A DNA stretch of 64,000 nt from UBA1952 sp965246905 (GCA_965246905.1 CBDFFZ010000032.1:62001-126000); one strand, 5' to 3'. Positions 1-9,487 are shown, counted from the first letter of the stretch. Numbers and translations are program-made. Notes: a model not told the origin generated them from the letters alone.

Positions 1-300
1 GCGCACTACCTAACGGGTAGGATCTTTTAGCAATAAAAGATACAAACAGTGCCACAGAAAATAACCGCCGCTTGCAAAAGTGGTAAGGGTGAAAACGTAG
101 GGTAAGAGCCTACGGTGTTTATCGGCAACGATAAATACGGGTAAACCTTGCGTGCTGAAATGCCAAATAGGCGTACGATTGAGGGCGGCTCGCCCGATGT
201 ACGTGGGTTGGCAGCTAAAGTCCCGCAGTGATGCGGGAACGAGATAAATGATAGCCGTCCTGCGTGATGAACAGGATTACAGAATCCGGCTTATAGGTTT
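1..300 (+). ncRNA. rnpB: RNase P RNA (3' part, truncated by window edge)
   Basis: This is the RNA subunit of ribonuclease P, which trims the 5' leader of pre-tRNAs. Hallmark conserved blocks are present in order: the P4 5' strand and following CACAGAAAATA near 50-63, the GGTAAGGGTGAAA block near 80-93, GGTAAGAG near 102, GGTAAACC near 140, and the universal 3' block ACAGAATCCGGCTTATAG near 280-297. The 5' end (P1/P2/P3) lies before the window. The 3' boundary is approximate. A hairpin plus T-run follows directly. Confidence 0.93.
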
Positions 301-324
301 GTAGTTGTTTTGGTTAAATGATGC

Positions 325-357
325 GAGCGCCGTGGTTTGCCCCGGCGCTCTCTTTTT
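325..357 (+). terminator. Intrinsic terminator after rnpB
   Basis: An 8-bp GC-rich stem, GAGCGCCG (325-332) with CGGCGCTC (343-350), is followed by TCTTTTT. It is the likely 3' end of the RNase P RNA transcript. Confidence 0.8.
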
Positions 358-378
358 ACAACTTGTTTCTGAAATTGC

Positions 379-417
379 AAATGGCCTGAGCAGATGATTT
401 GCTCAGGCCATTTTTTT
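379..417. terminator. Bidirectional terminator
   Basis: A 13-bp inverted repeat (AATGGCCTGAGCA / TGCTCAGGCCATT) is flanked by T-runs readable from both strands. It separates rnpB from the convergent oxidoreductase gene that ends at 433. Confidence 0.75.
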
Positions 418-432
418 AAAGATGCTAATGGC

Positions 433-1857
433 TTAGTAGCTTACCTCCTTGATGCTATAATCGTAAACCGAAGCTTTCTCTTTTTTAGCAATAAACTGAT
501 CTGCAAGATCAAAGCCCATCTCTATAGAATTATCTGAATTATTATAACGGAAAATACCGGTGCGACCCAGCAGGTGTACATGGCCCGATTCAAGAAACGG
601 AACGATTACATCCAGCTTGCTCTTATATTCAAGGTCGTAATAGGGATAAGCATACTTGATGCGCACTACAAGGTGATCCTTTACATCTTTCTCTTCAAGA
701 TAATTAATGCGCACGGAGTCATCGATTACGCGTTTTGTAATTTCTTCATCCGTCATTTGCCAGGCCAGCGAATCGGCAAATGAGGTTATATCGAAGCAGA
801 TAGAAGTAGTGCCGGGAGGACACATTACCGGGCTCCAGTTGCTGAACTCAACAGCGCGGTTATAGATAATATTTTTATCGGGGAAATAGAGCCAGTGATC
901 ATTGGATACCTGTTTTTTATCTAAAAAGAGATATACGAAAATGATGTCCATATAGCGCATACCTGCTAATGCCTGCTCTACTTTTTCGTTGCGGCGCTCT
1001 TGTAGCTCATAAATAGTATGCAGCGGTATGGTAGAAATCATATTGCCGTAAGCAACCGTCTCTTCAAGACCATTGTGCTTATAGGTAACTGTTTTAGCGC
1101 CGGTATTGACACTTATTACTTCTGCGCTGGTAAGAATTTGCGCGCCTTTCTGCATAGCGCCTAAAGCCATTGCATCGGGCAACTCCTGAATACCACGCAG
1201 TGGATAGTAGAATGGGCCGCCATCAGGTGCAAGGCTGTCGTCTTCCAGGCTGTAATTGCTGAAATCAAGTCGCAGCATTTTTTTAAGGATGCGCTTTACG
1301 AGCTTCGACATATCCTCCCCCTGGAAACGCTGATCAGCCCAATCGGCAGAGATATCCGATGGGTCGTGCTGCCATATTTTAGACGTGTAAGGATAGCACA
1401 TTACATCATAGAGGCGTGTGCCATAGATATGTACAAACCAATCTTTGTAAGAGCGCAGCCCGGTCGTTTTCTTGAACTGCTTTTTAATCATATTGCCGGC
1501 AAACGAAAAACCCGAAAGGATACTCTGGGAAAGCGGCATGGCACGAAGCAGATTCTGAATCTCAAAAGGATATTTAAGATAGCGGCCAAACATATAGATG
1601 CGGCTCTTTTTGATATGCTGCTCCATTGTAAGGCCGGGCAGAGAAAAAATTTCATCCAACAATGCCCTGTTCTTGGTATGAAACCGGTGAGCGCTGTAAT
1701 CCAAGTAAAAACCTTTATGATTGATAGAACGGGAAAGGCCGCCTACAACATCTTCCTTCTCGAGCACCAGCACGGATGCGCCATTATCACACAAGCGCTT
1801 GGCAAACCCAAGTCCGGAAATCCCGCCACCGAGTATAACAAAATCAAAAGTTTTCAT
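433..1857 (-). CDS. FAD-dependent oxidoreductase (HemY/UDP-galactopyranose mutase-like fold)
   Basis: A 474-aa flavoprotein. The N-terminus has a Rossmann dinucleotide-binding motif (VILGGGISGLG, residues about 7-17), a second-strand acidic residue (VLVLEKED) and the GG motif that follows it. This is the layout of protoporphyrinogen-oxidase-like and UDP-galactopyranose-mutase-like proteins. The sequence HRFHTKN (near residue 58) is typical of the branch often found near sugar-nucleotide or polysaccharide genes. The substrate cannot be read from the sequence. It starts at an ATG and stands alone on the minus strand, ending against a shared terminator. Confidence 0.85.
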   Translation of the reverse strand: MKTFDFVILGGGISGLGFAKRLCDNGASVLVLEKEDVVGGLSRSINHKGFYLDYSAHRFHTKNRALLDEIFSLPGLTMEQHIKKSRIYMFGRYLKYPFEIQNLLRAMPLSQSILSGFSFAGNMIKKQFKKTTGLRSYKDWFVHIYGTRLYDVMCYPYTSKIWQHDPSDISADWADQRFQGEDMSKLVKRILKKMLRLDFSNYSLEDDSLAPDGGPFYYPLRGIQELPDAMALGAMQKGAQILTSAEVISVNTGAKTVTYKHNGLEETVAYGNMISTIPLHTIYELQERRNEKVEQALAGMRYMDIIFVYLFLDKKQVSNDHWLYFPDKNIIYNRAVEFSNWSPVMCPPGTTSICFDITSFADSLAWQMTDEEITKRVIDDSVRINYLEEKDVKDHLVVRIKYAYPYYDLEYKSKLDVIVPFLESGHVHLLGRTGIFRYNNSDNSIEMGFDLADQFIAKKEKASVYDYSIKEVSY

Positions 1858-2068
1858 GAATAGATCTCGTAATATCCGGCAGAGCGCAATGCATGCGCGG
1901 AATGAAAAAAACTGCTCCCGCTACCGTAAACCGGGTTCTGGTTTTTGTACGACGTGCAAACATAATAATTTATCCAAGTTGCCGCTTCAGTGAATATACT
2001 GCGATAATCAGCCTTGCCGTATCTTTCTCTATTAGCAGGAAGCATTCTGTAGGAGTGGTGCTGTATCC

Positions 2069-2623
2069 TCATTTTAAAAGGTCATCCGTAAAACTGCGCT
2101 GTTCCTTATCCTGCGCAAACTTGCCAGCATTATAATCATTGCTTTTATTTCTTGGGATAGACAAGGATTCCCAGCTCCCGCCACGGCGCATTCTGGCAAT
2201 AAATACAATTTGCCCTACGTGATAGCTATAATGGGCTATCTGCCGGTTAATGGCTTCAAGGATCGTGTGGCCGTCATTACGGATAAAAATAATGCGCTCA
2301 AGATCTTCATCTGTAATGCTGTTCAATGCCTTGCTCAAGCAATCCCATCCCAGATTCCAGCGCTTTATTACTTCAGTGCGGTCTGCATCATCAGCTTCAA
2401 ATTCATCATCGCGCTTGCGCCATGGCTTTTCGCCGTCCGTAGTAAGGAAATCCGTCCATCGGCTCATCATATTCCCCCAAAGGTGCTTTACGATCAATGC
2501 AATGCTGTTTGTTTCAGCATCCGGCTGCCAGCGCAGATCTTCATCGCTAAGCTGTGCCATCGCTTTTTCACCAAGATGCCTGTAAAGCTTAAATTGCCTT
2601 TGTGCGCTTTCTAAATAATTCAT
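2069..2623 (-). CDS. DinB-like / DUF1572 family protein
   Basis: A 184-aa protein of the DinB/YfiT-like four-helix-bundle superfamily. It carries the expected metal-binding histidine triad: one His in an N-terminal helix (VKHLWGN, His47) and a pair spaced by four in a later helix (AHYSYHVGQ, about His131 and His135). Family members are metal-dependent enzymes, some acting in thiol-linked detoxification; the substrate here is unknown. The gene stands alone, and about 200 bp without recognisable content separate it from the oxidoreductase gene. Confidence 0.85.
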   Translation of the reverse strand: MNYLESAQRQFKLYRHLGEKAMAQLSDEDLRWQPDAETNSIALIVKHLWGNMMSRWTDFLTTDGEKPWRKRDDEFEADDADRTEVIKRWNLGWDCLSKALNSITDEDLERIIFIRNDGHTILEAINRQIAHYSYHVGQIVFIARMRRGGSWESLSIPRNKSNDYNAGKFAQDKEQRSFTDDLLK

Positions 2624-2766
2624 AGAAACCGGTTCTTAATATTAATAAAAATTATTGCTTATAAATGCCCTGACTGAAAATGTCCATCAACTATGTCGGA
2701 AACGCCGGCGCCTCAAAACCATATACCATTAATTTGTAATTTTCGGCTGCATGCATACCTCTGTTG

Positions 2767-3699
2767 TCAATCTTCCATTCGATAAGAAGGAATTTCAGAT
2801 AGAGGCAAAGCCTGCTGCTTATATCCTTTATTCACCAAAAATACGCCAAGCACAATTGCTACAAAAGAGAGCCCTGTATATATCGTAAGTGGCTCATGGA
2901 GCAGCCAAAAACCCAGGAGTACCGCCACCAGCGGATTTACATATGCATACGAGAGCACCAGGCCAACCGGCAATGTTTTCAGCGCATACATATAAGCGGT
3001 ATAAGCGAGCACAGAACCGATAATTATCAGATAGACAAGCGCCCAGAATGCATGCATATCACCGAAATTCGCTGATGTATAATTATCGATCAGCGGACTG
3101 CCGGCCAGCAAAAATAAGCCTCCGAAGCCAAGCTGGAGGCCGGAATTGAAGATAGGATTGATATGTGTCTTCTTTTTTTTGTTGATGATGCTGCCCAATG
3201 CCCACGCACTGGTAGCGCAGAATGTGGCAATTATGCCAACAATGTATTTCGTATTATGCAGATCCTTAAAACTGTCTTTAAAGTTGAGCGCCACACCGGC
3301 AAAGCCCAGCGCCATCCCGATGGCGATGAGGGTATTCATCCGCTCATTTTTATTGATACCCAGATTTAAGATCACCGCGCAAACAGGCATCATAGCGCAA
3401 ATGAGCGCGGCAACACCGCTTGGAATAAATTTTTCGCCCCAGCTTACCAGCCCGTTGCCCACTGTTATCATCAGGAAGCCGCAAAGCATTTGGTGGCGCA
3501 GGTTGGGCCAGGATAGGTCGGCTTTGCGGCTGATGGCCAGCGCTACGGAAACCAATAAAATGCCGGACACCACCTGCCGGATGCCTGCAAAGAGAAAGGC
3601 CGGCCATGCCATAACGCCTACTTTTATCACCAGGTAAGTGGTGCCCCAGGCAATACAGATGAAAAGTAGAGCAAGCAGTGGCTTCAGCGGATAGCGCAT
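2767..3699 (-). CDS. EamA/DMT-family transporter
   Basis: An inner-membrane exporter of the drug/metabolite transporter superfamily with about ten predicted membrane helices arranged as two EamA repeats. The first repeat starts with LLALLFICIAWGTTYLVIKVG, and the second, near residue 155, with a similar WALGSIINKKK stretch. The substrate is unknown. The frame extends upstream to a TTG at 3717 that repeats the motif MRYP; I prefer the ATG at 3699 because homologues begin just before the first helix. Its promoter region faces that of rpsP (divergent). Confidence 0.88.
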   Translation of the reverse strand: MRYPLKPLLALLFICIAWGTTYLVIKVGVMAWPAFLFAGIRQVVSGILLVSVALAISRKADLSWPNLRHQMLCGFLMITVGNGLVSWGEKFIPSGVAALICAMMPVCAVILNLGINKNERMNTLIAIGMALGFAGVALNFKDSFKDLHNTKYIVGIIATFCATSAWALGSIINKKKKTHINPIFNSGLQLGFGGLFLLAGSPLIDNYTSANFGDMHAFWALVYLIIIGSVLAYTAYMYALKTLPVGLVLSYAYVNPLVAVLLGFWLLHEPLTIYTGLSFVAIVLGVFLVNKGYKQQALPLSEIPSYRMED

Positions 3700-3776
3700 A
3701 AAAAAAGGATAGCGCAAAGGTGCATTTTAAAATGTCCGCCTGCGGTAAAAAGTAGAATAAAAAGGTGTGCAAAGCT

Positions 3777-3806
3777 TCTGTTTTTCACGGATAGAACTTA
3801 CATTTG
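3777..3806 (+). promoter_or_regulatory. Putative Bacteroidota sigma-A promoter of rpsP
   Basis: TACATTTG at 3799-3806 matches the Bacteroidota -7 consensus TAnnTTTG, with a T-rich -33 region around 3777-3785. The predicted start would be near 3813, about 30 bases before the rpsP ATG. Confidence 0.5.
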
Positions 3807-3844
3807 CCACTCTAAATTCATTACACAAATAATCTCTATTATTT

Positions 3845-4390
3845 ATGTCCGTAAAAATCCGCCTGCAACGGCACGGCTCCAAGAAGCGTCCGTTCTACTT
3901 TATCGTGGTAGCCAATAGTGTATCACCACGTGATGGCAAGTTTATTGAAAAGCTGGGTACTTACAACCCGCTTACCGTTCCTGCAAGTGTGCGCCTCGAT
4001 CGTGATCGTGCGCTGTATTGGATGCAGCAGGGTGCAGAGCCAACGAATACCTGCCGTCGTATCCTGTCGTTCAAGGGAGTTCTTTACCTGAAGCACCTAA
4101 TGCGGGGCGTAGGTCTTGGCCTGTTCAACGAGCAGGAGGCCATGTCTAAGTTTGAAAAGTGGAATGGCGAGCACGAAGAGTTGGTAGCCAAGCGCGAGGA
4201 ATCGCACCGCGACCAAAAGAACGATAAGCGTAAAGCCGTAGTTACTGAATCTGTGAAGCGTGTAGAAGAAAAGATGGCAGCCCGCGCGGCCGCTGCCCTG
4301 CCTACAGAAGCGGAAGTGGATGCAGAAAACGAAGCTCAGCCGGAAAGCGCCGAACAAGCGCCCGCAACCGGCGAGCAGGCAGAAGCATAA
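3845..4390 (+). CDS. rpsP: 30S ribosomal protein S16
   Basis: A small-subunit ribosomal protein that binds 16S rRNA during early 30S assembly. Residues 1 to about 90 are canonical S16 (MSVKIRLQRHGSKKRPFYF, then SPRDGKFIEKLGTYNPL). At 181 aa it is about twice the usual bacterial length, with a charged and then Ala/Glu-rich low-complexity C-terminal extension, which is common in Bacteroidota S16. No rimM or trmD follows, although these genes often accompany rpsP in bacteria; an intrinsic terminator ends the transcript directly after the stop. Confidence 0.97.
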   Translation: MSVKIRLQRHGSKKRPFYFIVVANSVSPRDGKFIEKLGTYNPLTVPASVRLDRDRALYWMQQGAEPTNTCRRILSFKGVLYLKHLMRGVGLGLFNEQEAMSKFEKWNGEHEELVAKREESHRDQKNDKRKAVVTESVKRVEEKMAARAAAALPTEAEVDAENEAQPESAEQAPATGEQAEA

Positions 4391-4414
4391 TTGCTCACAT
4401 TTTTAATCTGATTA

Positions 4415-4447
4415 AAGCAACGACGATTCGCGTCGTTGCTTTTTTTA
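4415..4447 (+). terminator. Intrinsic terminator of rpsP
   Basis: An 11-bp perfect stem (AAGCAACGACG at 4415-4425 with CGTCGTTGCTT at 4431-4441) is followed by a T-run. It ends only about 10 bases before the next start codon at 4456. Confidence 0.85.
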
Positions 4448-4455
4448 TTTAGCCA

Positions 4456-6600
4456 ATGGATCCGCTTCCGGAATACAGCCATACTCGTCAATCACAGGCC
4501 GAAAGACGCGCCCGCACTGCGTTTTGGGCGCTATGCGCGCTATTGTTTGTGGGAATGCTCTGGATGGTGCCGCAATATGGCTCATCGGGCGATGAAGTGT
4601 TTCAGTATTTGTATGGGAAGATGGTGTATGATTACTACGCCACCTTCGGGCATAACCGGGCCGTGCTGGAAAGCGAGCTCTCTAAGGTGTATATGCTGCG
4701 CAATTATGGCGGGCTTTTTGATGGCCTGGCTACCTTGCTCACTATTTTATTTAAACCAAAAGATGCGTTCTTACTGCGGCATTACCTGAATATTTTCTTT
4801 TCATTTCCTGCTTTTGTATTTGCAGGATTACTGGCGAAAGAAATAACGGGAAAATGGCGCACGGCAATAGCAGCGCTGGTATTGCTTGTTCTTACGCCGC
4901 GCTTCTGGGGTGAATGCTTCAATAACCCAAAGGATATTCCTTTTGCAATGGCTATGCTCTTTTTTGCATGGGCAATGGTGCGCTGGCTGAAAAGGTTGGG
5001 GAAGCTGCTATGGAAAGATTCGGCAATTGTCGCATGCTCCATCCTGCTGGGCATCAGCACAAGGCCTGGCGGCATACTCTTCCTCTTTTATTTCCTGTTT
5101 TTTGCGGCGATTGCTGTATATCGAAAAGGGCTTTTCGCCCAATGGAAAGCTTTTGCAAAGCATATCGTCTTTATCTGCGCAGCAGGATATATGGGAGGAT
5201 GCTTATGCTGGCCGTATGCGCTGGAAAATCCCGTGCTGCACCCCTTCCGCTCACTGAAGCTGATGGCTAAATACCCTGCCTGGAGCCATTTATTGTTTGA
5301 AGGACGGTACGAGTTCATTCCTTATCTGCCTCATTATTACGGCGTGAAAATGCTGCTCATTACGCTGCCGCTGCTCCTTGTTACCGGGCTGCTTCTATCG
5401 CTGTTTTTTGCATTCCGCAGGATAGAGAATACGGATTTGCGGCGCTACCTGCCCGCCTTGCTGTTCATGGTGCTCTTTCCATTTCTTTTTATGCTGGTCC
5501 GTGGCTCCGCACTTTATGACGGCGTGCGGCATTTGCTTTTTATAACCGGGCTTATAACAGTCTCCGCGGCGATTGGGCTGGATAATCTCTGGCATCTTGC
5601 AAGGAGAAAAACAGTTTGGGCCGTTCTTTTTCTTTCAGGCTTTTTACTGATGCTATATTCGCCCCTGCGCTTTATGCTGCTCAATCATCCTTATGAATAC
5701 ACTTATTTTAATGAAACGGTTGGCGGCCTTCCGGGGGCTTATTCCCTGTATGAGACCGATTATTATATGCACTCCGTAAAGGCCGCCTACAACTGGCTTT
5801 TATCCGCCAAAAAAGAAGAAATACTTGCCGCCGGCGATTCACTAACGCTTACTTCCGACTGCTATGCGCAGCTTTTTTATAATTACAGCAAAGTGACACC
5901 GGCAAGGTTGCGGCTGATTGATGAAGGGTTTTCTACACAAAACCGTGCTGATTGGGATTATGGCATTTTCATATCCCGGTTTCTCGATAGCCCGGCATTG
6001 CGCAGCGGCTATTGGCCCGCTGCTGCGAAAGTAATTTATGAAGTGAAGGCCGATGGTGTGCCACTGTGCGTAGTGCTAAAAAATGATCCGGAGCGGTTGG
6101 GCTGGAAAGCCTGGAAAGCACAGGAGAAGGGGCGGTTTGATACAGCCGTTTTTTGGGGGAGGAAAGCCGCTGAAAAGTATCCAAAGGATTTGGAAATCTG
6201 GAGCAACCTTGCAAGATCATATCTTTCGCTGAATCAATTGAGCAACGCAGCATGGGCAAGCGACCAGGCAATGAAGCTGAGCAGCGATAACAATGTGTCT
6301 GTTTATTATGCAGGCGAAATTGCGTTCCGGCAAGGTAATATTGTGCGTGCAAAAATGCTTTACAGCAACTATTTAAAGCGCTATCCAAAGCTCTCTATGA
6401 CCTGGCTCGGACTGGCGCAGGCGCAGGCGATGCTGGGTGATTTGCAAGCGGCAGAAAAAAATTTTTGGCAGGGTTACCTTATCGATACTGGTGATACCTA
6501 TCGAATTTATAAAATACTATCCATTATCGCGCAGAAAAAAGGTGATTATTCACAGCAGCTTTTATTTGAAAGATTAGCTTTTCGCAATTACAACCGTTAA
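4456..6600 (+). CDS. Multi-pass GT-C-like glycosyltransferase with C-terminal TPR repeats
   Basis: A 714-aa integral membrane protein. About ten to twelve membrane segments span residues 24-400. An acidic motif in the first periplasmic loop (SSGDEVFQY, near residue 43) and the conserved NNPKDIPFA loop near residue 155 match the lipid-linked-sugar-dependent GT-C layout (ArnT/PMT-like). Residues from about 545 form TPR-type helical repeats. It is clearly paralogous to the protein at 12236-14203, sharing GDE, NNPKDIPFA and YFNETVGG with identical order. The sugar donor and acceptor are unknown. The start lies just downstream of the rpsP terminator, so expression may depend on read-through or on a promoter within the rpsP 3' end. 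Confidence 0.8.
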   Translation: MDPLPEYSHTRQSQAERRARTAFWALCALLFVGMLWMVPQYGSSGDEVFQYLYGKMVYDYYATFGHNRAVLESELSKVYMLRNYGGLFDGLATLLTILFKPKDAFLLRHYLNIFFSFPAFVFAGLLAKEITGKWRTAIAALVLLVLTPRFWGECFNNPKDIPFAMAMLFFAWAMVRWLKRLGKLLWKDSAIVACSILLGISTRPGGILFLFYFLFFAAIAVYRKGLFAQWKAFAKHIVFICAAGYMGGCLCWPYALENPVLHPFRSLKLMAKYPAWSHLLFEGRYEFIPYLPHYYGVKMLLITLPLLLVTGLLLSLFFAFRRIENTDLRRYLPALLFMVLFPFLFMLVRGSALYDGVRHLLFITGLITVSAAIGLDNLWHLARRKTVWAVLFLSGFLLMLYSPLRFMLLNHPYEYTYFNETVGGLPGAYSLYETDYYMHSVKAAYNWLLSAKKEEILAAGDSLTLTSDCYAQLFYNYSKVTPARLRLIDEGFSTQNRADWDYGIFISRFLDSPALRSGYWPAAAKVIYEVKADGVPLCVVLKNDPERLGWKAWKAQEKGRFDTAVFWGRKAAEKYPKDLEIWSNLARSYLSLNQLSNAAWASDQAMKLSSDNNVSVYYAGEIAFRQGNIVRAKMLYSNYLKRYPKLSMTWLGLAQAQAMLGDLQAAEKNFWQGYLIDTGDTYRIYKILSIIAQKKGDYSQQLLFERLAFRNYNR

Positions 6601-6910
6601 CCATATAAAAATTATTACAAGCTATCCATATAAGTTATTATTATTGCGCATCTTACTGTAAATTCCATTTTATAAAAACTAAATTTATTATATTTTGTGT
6701 ATCCAGAATTACTTATTAAAAATAGTGACTAAGTGTTATCCGCTTTCAGAGTTCTTTAATGAAAAAGTTATTACATTAGCGCAAAATATGCCCCAGGTAC
6801 AAAAGATCTCTACCTGCAAATTAAAATAAATGAATATTTATTTATTACATAAGTATAATTCTTGAAAATAAACAAGCTTCTAAAATAAATAATTTTATAT
6901 TATTAACTGT
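6601..6910. other. AT-rich intergenic region
   Basis: These 310 bp have no gene-like reading frame. They are strongly AT-rich and probably hold the promoter and leader of the glycosyltransferase at 6911, although I see no clear Shine-Dalgarno sequence or convincing hairpin. Confidence 0.6.
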
Positions 6911-7684
6911 ATGAGTGAAGATCTTAAATATGCCGCAATTTATATCCCGGCTTATAATGCGGCAGCTACATTGCCACTTGTACTTGAACGTATTCCGGAT
7001 CATGTGCGTAAAAACGTTGCCGAGATACTAATTGTTGATAACCATAGCTCAGATAATACCTCGCTCGTTGCCGTGAGCATTCGAGATAAAGAAAAAATGC
7101 ATAATCTTGAGGTAATTCGTAATGATAAAAATGAAGGTTATGGTGGAAGCCAAAAGATTGCCTACCAAAGAGCAATAGATAAAAATTTTAAATGTATCGC
7201 AATGCTGCATGGCGATGCGCAATATGCGCCAGAATTGGTTGGTGAGCTTATTGAGCCTGTTCTAAATGGTGAAACCGACATGTTATTTGGCTCGCGGATG
7301 TCCGGAAATCCGCTCAAAGGTGGCATGCCGCTACATAGATTTTTAGGAAATCGTTTGCTTACCTGGGTGCAGAATAAGTTTCTTGGTACAAAGCTGACCG
7401 AGTTTCATTCCGGGTATCGAGTTTATTCGGTCGAAGCATTGAAAAAAGTTCCATTCGAGCGTTTGTCAAGCGATTATCATTTTGATACAGAAATAATTAT
7501 TCTTTTTGTTGAACATGGCCTGCGCATCAGAGAACGTGCCATTCCTACGCATTATGGTGATGAAAAGAATTATGTAAACATTTGGAAATATGGCCTTGAT
7601 GTACTTATTACAACAGGAACATATTTTCTTCATCACATCGGTCTGCGCAAATCGCGCAAATGGCTCAAGATTTTAGGACATTGA
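6911..7684 (+). CDS. Glycosyltransferase family 2 (dolichyl-phosphate-mannose-synthase-like)
   Basis: A 257-aa soluble or peripheral GT-A enzyme. It has the nucleotide-sugar binding start IPAYNAAATLP (about residue 12), the ILIVDNHSSDNTS strand-loop, the HGDAQY motif in the DxD position (near residue 99) and GYRVYS near residue 173. This pattern matches enzymes that load a sugar onto a polyprenyl-phosphate carrier. No membrane helices are seen. It could supply lipid-linked sugar to the neighbouring GT-C-like membrane proteins; that link is inferred from position only. Confidence 0.88.
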   Translation: MSEDLKYAAIYIPAYNAAATLPLVLERIPDHVRKNVAEILIVDNHSSDNTSLVAVSIRDKEKMHNLEVIRNDKNEGYGGSQKIAYQRAIDKNFKCIAMLHGDAQYAPELVGELIEPVLNGETDMLFGSRMSGNPLKGGMPLHRFLGNRLLTWVQNKFLGTKLTEFHSGYRVYSVEALKKVPFERLSSDYHFDTEIIILFVEHGLRIRERAIPTHYGDEKNYVNIWKYGLDVLITTGTYFLHHIGLRKSRKWLKILGH

Positions 7685-7774
7685 AATGATTTTGTAGTTT
7701 CTAATAGCGGATAGGTGCTGTGTTGTAAAGCAGTTTATTCAAAAAATGTCCATGTCGTCAATAGGACCTGATTA

Positions 7775-9253
7775 TTATCTGTTGTAAATAAAATACTGCT
7801 CGTCATTCTGTATCGGAGACTGCGGTGTCTGATATACAAGCTTCCAGTCTTTAGCAAGCTGTGGATCCTGTATAGGTGCATTCAATAATAGCAATACATC
7901 CTTTGAAGTTTTTTGGCCAGGTTTAAAGTAGGTTGTATCGGCTACATAAACAGCGTAATCCTGAGGCAAAAATTGATTGGTCAAGTGACATGAATCATCA
8001 AGTAAAAAAGAACCCGTGCGCATACATTCGGGATAGAAAAACCTTACATCTTTGGGCAGATACGGCAATACGGAAAAAGCCGCGTAAGAGCGGTGAGCAA
8101 TAACTAATTTCTGCTTGATATTCTGCTCCATCAGGTATTCTGCTGCGCCTTTCCCATCGGAATATACTTCGTCATTGTCTCCGATCCATGTTTCTATACC
8201 AGTTCTCATCTGCACCAGTAAGGTTAGAGAAAATACAATAGCTGCAAGCTGTGCGCCATCGATTTTAAACTTGGGATTCCACCGGTCATTTTTGTAATAA
8301 TAGGCGAGCCCTACAGCGCCGAGTACAAGAACCGTGATCATCCCCTGATGCCGGACAGCTCCGACATATTTATAACCAAGGATATAGAAAATACCTACAG
8401 TGCCCAGCGCAAGCGCCAGCAATGCTTTTGGCCGTGCCGCCAGGCAGATGCAGATTGCAATGAAAGCAATCACTCCCCATGAAGGCTCAAAGTATGTAAG
8501 AAGCCCGTTTCCAATAGCCTTTGCCATTTCGCCGCCGTGATCTTTTATGCGGTCTATATAAGCATTGATTGAGGGAGCCCTGAGCAGGAAATATGGAATG
8601 AGGTAGCCACCGCCAAGAGCCATCATACCAAAAGCACCGAGCACAGCACCATTAAATCGCTTTTCCTGTAGCGCATCTATTGCGTACAGGAGTGCAATGC
8701 CGCCTGCAAAAGTGAATGCAAGTGCGTGGCCATTAAACAGCCCGACAACCATTGCGGCAAACAGCCACGGCTTTGAAAAGCGCGATGGATAGAGCGCTAT
8801 AATGGCAACCGTAAATAGAGGTACGAGACAGTAATTCCGCGCGAACTCTGCATACTGATAAAAGAAAAAGTAAGAGAAAAGAAGGGCGATCTTTAAATAA
8901 ACAGGAAGCCCTGTTCGGAAAAGCAGTAGCCAGGCCATCAGGATCATAAATGCAGCGGCAAGAAAATTTTGTGCAGCATAAGGCGCACCCATTTTTACAA
9001 GCGGCATAATAATAATATACCATAGTGGCGGGCCACCCTCTATTGGCAGGAATTTAAAAAGTTCTGTAAGATTCATATCGCGGCACATAAGCCAGCTCAG
9101 CGCCTCATCCCTCCAGGGTTCATGGTTAGAGGTACCGTATAAAACCAATAGTGCATATGCGGCCAGTACCGCCCAATACAGCGGCTTCAATGGAAATTTG
9201 TTGTGTGTTGGTGCAGTACTCACCGTTGCTTGTGCCATATAAGGCTGCAACAT
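7775..9253 (-). CDS. Multi-pass membrane protein, GT-C-like glycosyltransferase candidate
   Basis: An integral membrane protein of about 492 aa with ten or more hydrophobic segments and a long first extracytoplasmic loop containing acidic residues (NHEPWRDEALSW). This is the typical GT-C catalytic-loop position, but the specificity is unknown. The reading frame reaches back to a TTG at 9271, which lies inside a terminator-like hairpin. I therefore choose the ATG at 9253 (MLQPYMAQ); the ATG at 9238 is also possible. It is convergent with the GT2 gene at 6911-7684. Confidence 0.75.
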   Translation of the reverse strand: MLQPYMAQATVSTAPTHNKFPLKPLYWAVLAAYALLVLYGTSNHEPWRDEALSWLMCRDMNLTELFKFLPIEGGPPLWYIIIMPLVKMGAPYAAQNFLAAAFMILMAWLLLFRTGLPVYLKIALLFSYFFFYQYAEFARNYCLVPLFTVAIIALYPSRFSKPWLFAAMVVGLFNGHALAFTFAGGIALLYAIDALQEKRFNGAVLGAFGMMALGGGYLIPYFLLRAPSINAYIDRIKDHGGEMAKAIGNGLLTYFEPSWGVIAFIAICICLAARPKALLALALGTVGIFYILGYKYVGAVRHQGMITVLVLGAVGLAYYYKNDRWNPKFKIDGAQLAAIVFSLTLLVQMRTGIETWIGDNDEVYSDGKGAAEYLMEQNIKQKLVIAHRSYAAFSVLPYLPKDVRFFYPECMRTGSFLLDDSCHLTNQFLPQDYAVYVADTTYFKPGQKTSKDVLLLLNAPIQDPQLAKDWKLVYQTPQSPIQNDEQYFIYNR

Positions 9254-9255
9254 AA

Positions 9256-9289
9256 AAAAAAACGGCGGCAAATACTTGCCGCCGTTTTC
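9256..9289 (-). terminator. Hairpin with T-run directly upstream of the 7775-9253 gene
   Basis: A 13-bp inverted repeat (AAAACGGCGGCAA at 9259-9271 with TTGCCGCCGTTTT at 9276-9288) is followed on the minus strand by an eight-base T-run, leading straight into the ATG at 9253. It is a terminator or attenuator for minus-strand transcription coming from the LamG gene. Confidence 0.7.
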
Positions 9290-9487
9290 GAAATTTTCAT
9301 TTAAGTTGGAACATTGAGGAAAGTCAGCCTATAATAAATTTAGGCACCTTAATTGTGTACGCAGTTACCCAAATCATTAAAACTAATGCTGCAAGCAGGA
9401 CAAGGCAAGGAGCACACAACGAAATGAAACCAATAAAAAAATAATGCGAAAAACCCCCCAACGTGCGATGTCAACTTTCTGTGTTAC

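Noticed and set aside
1..300. tmRNA or 6S RNA
   Set aside because: The conserved blocks match RNase P RNA, and no tRNA-like end or tag reading frame is present.
1854..2135. Small genes between the oxidoreductase and the DinB-like gene
   Set aside because: Short overlapping frames on both strands with no coding character.
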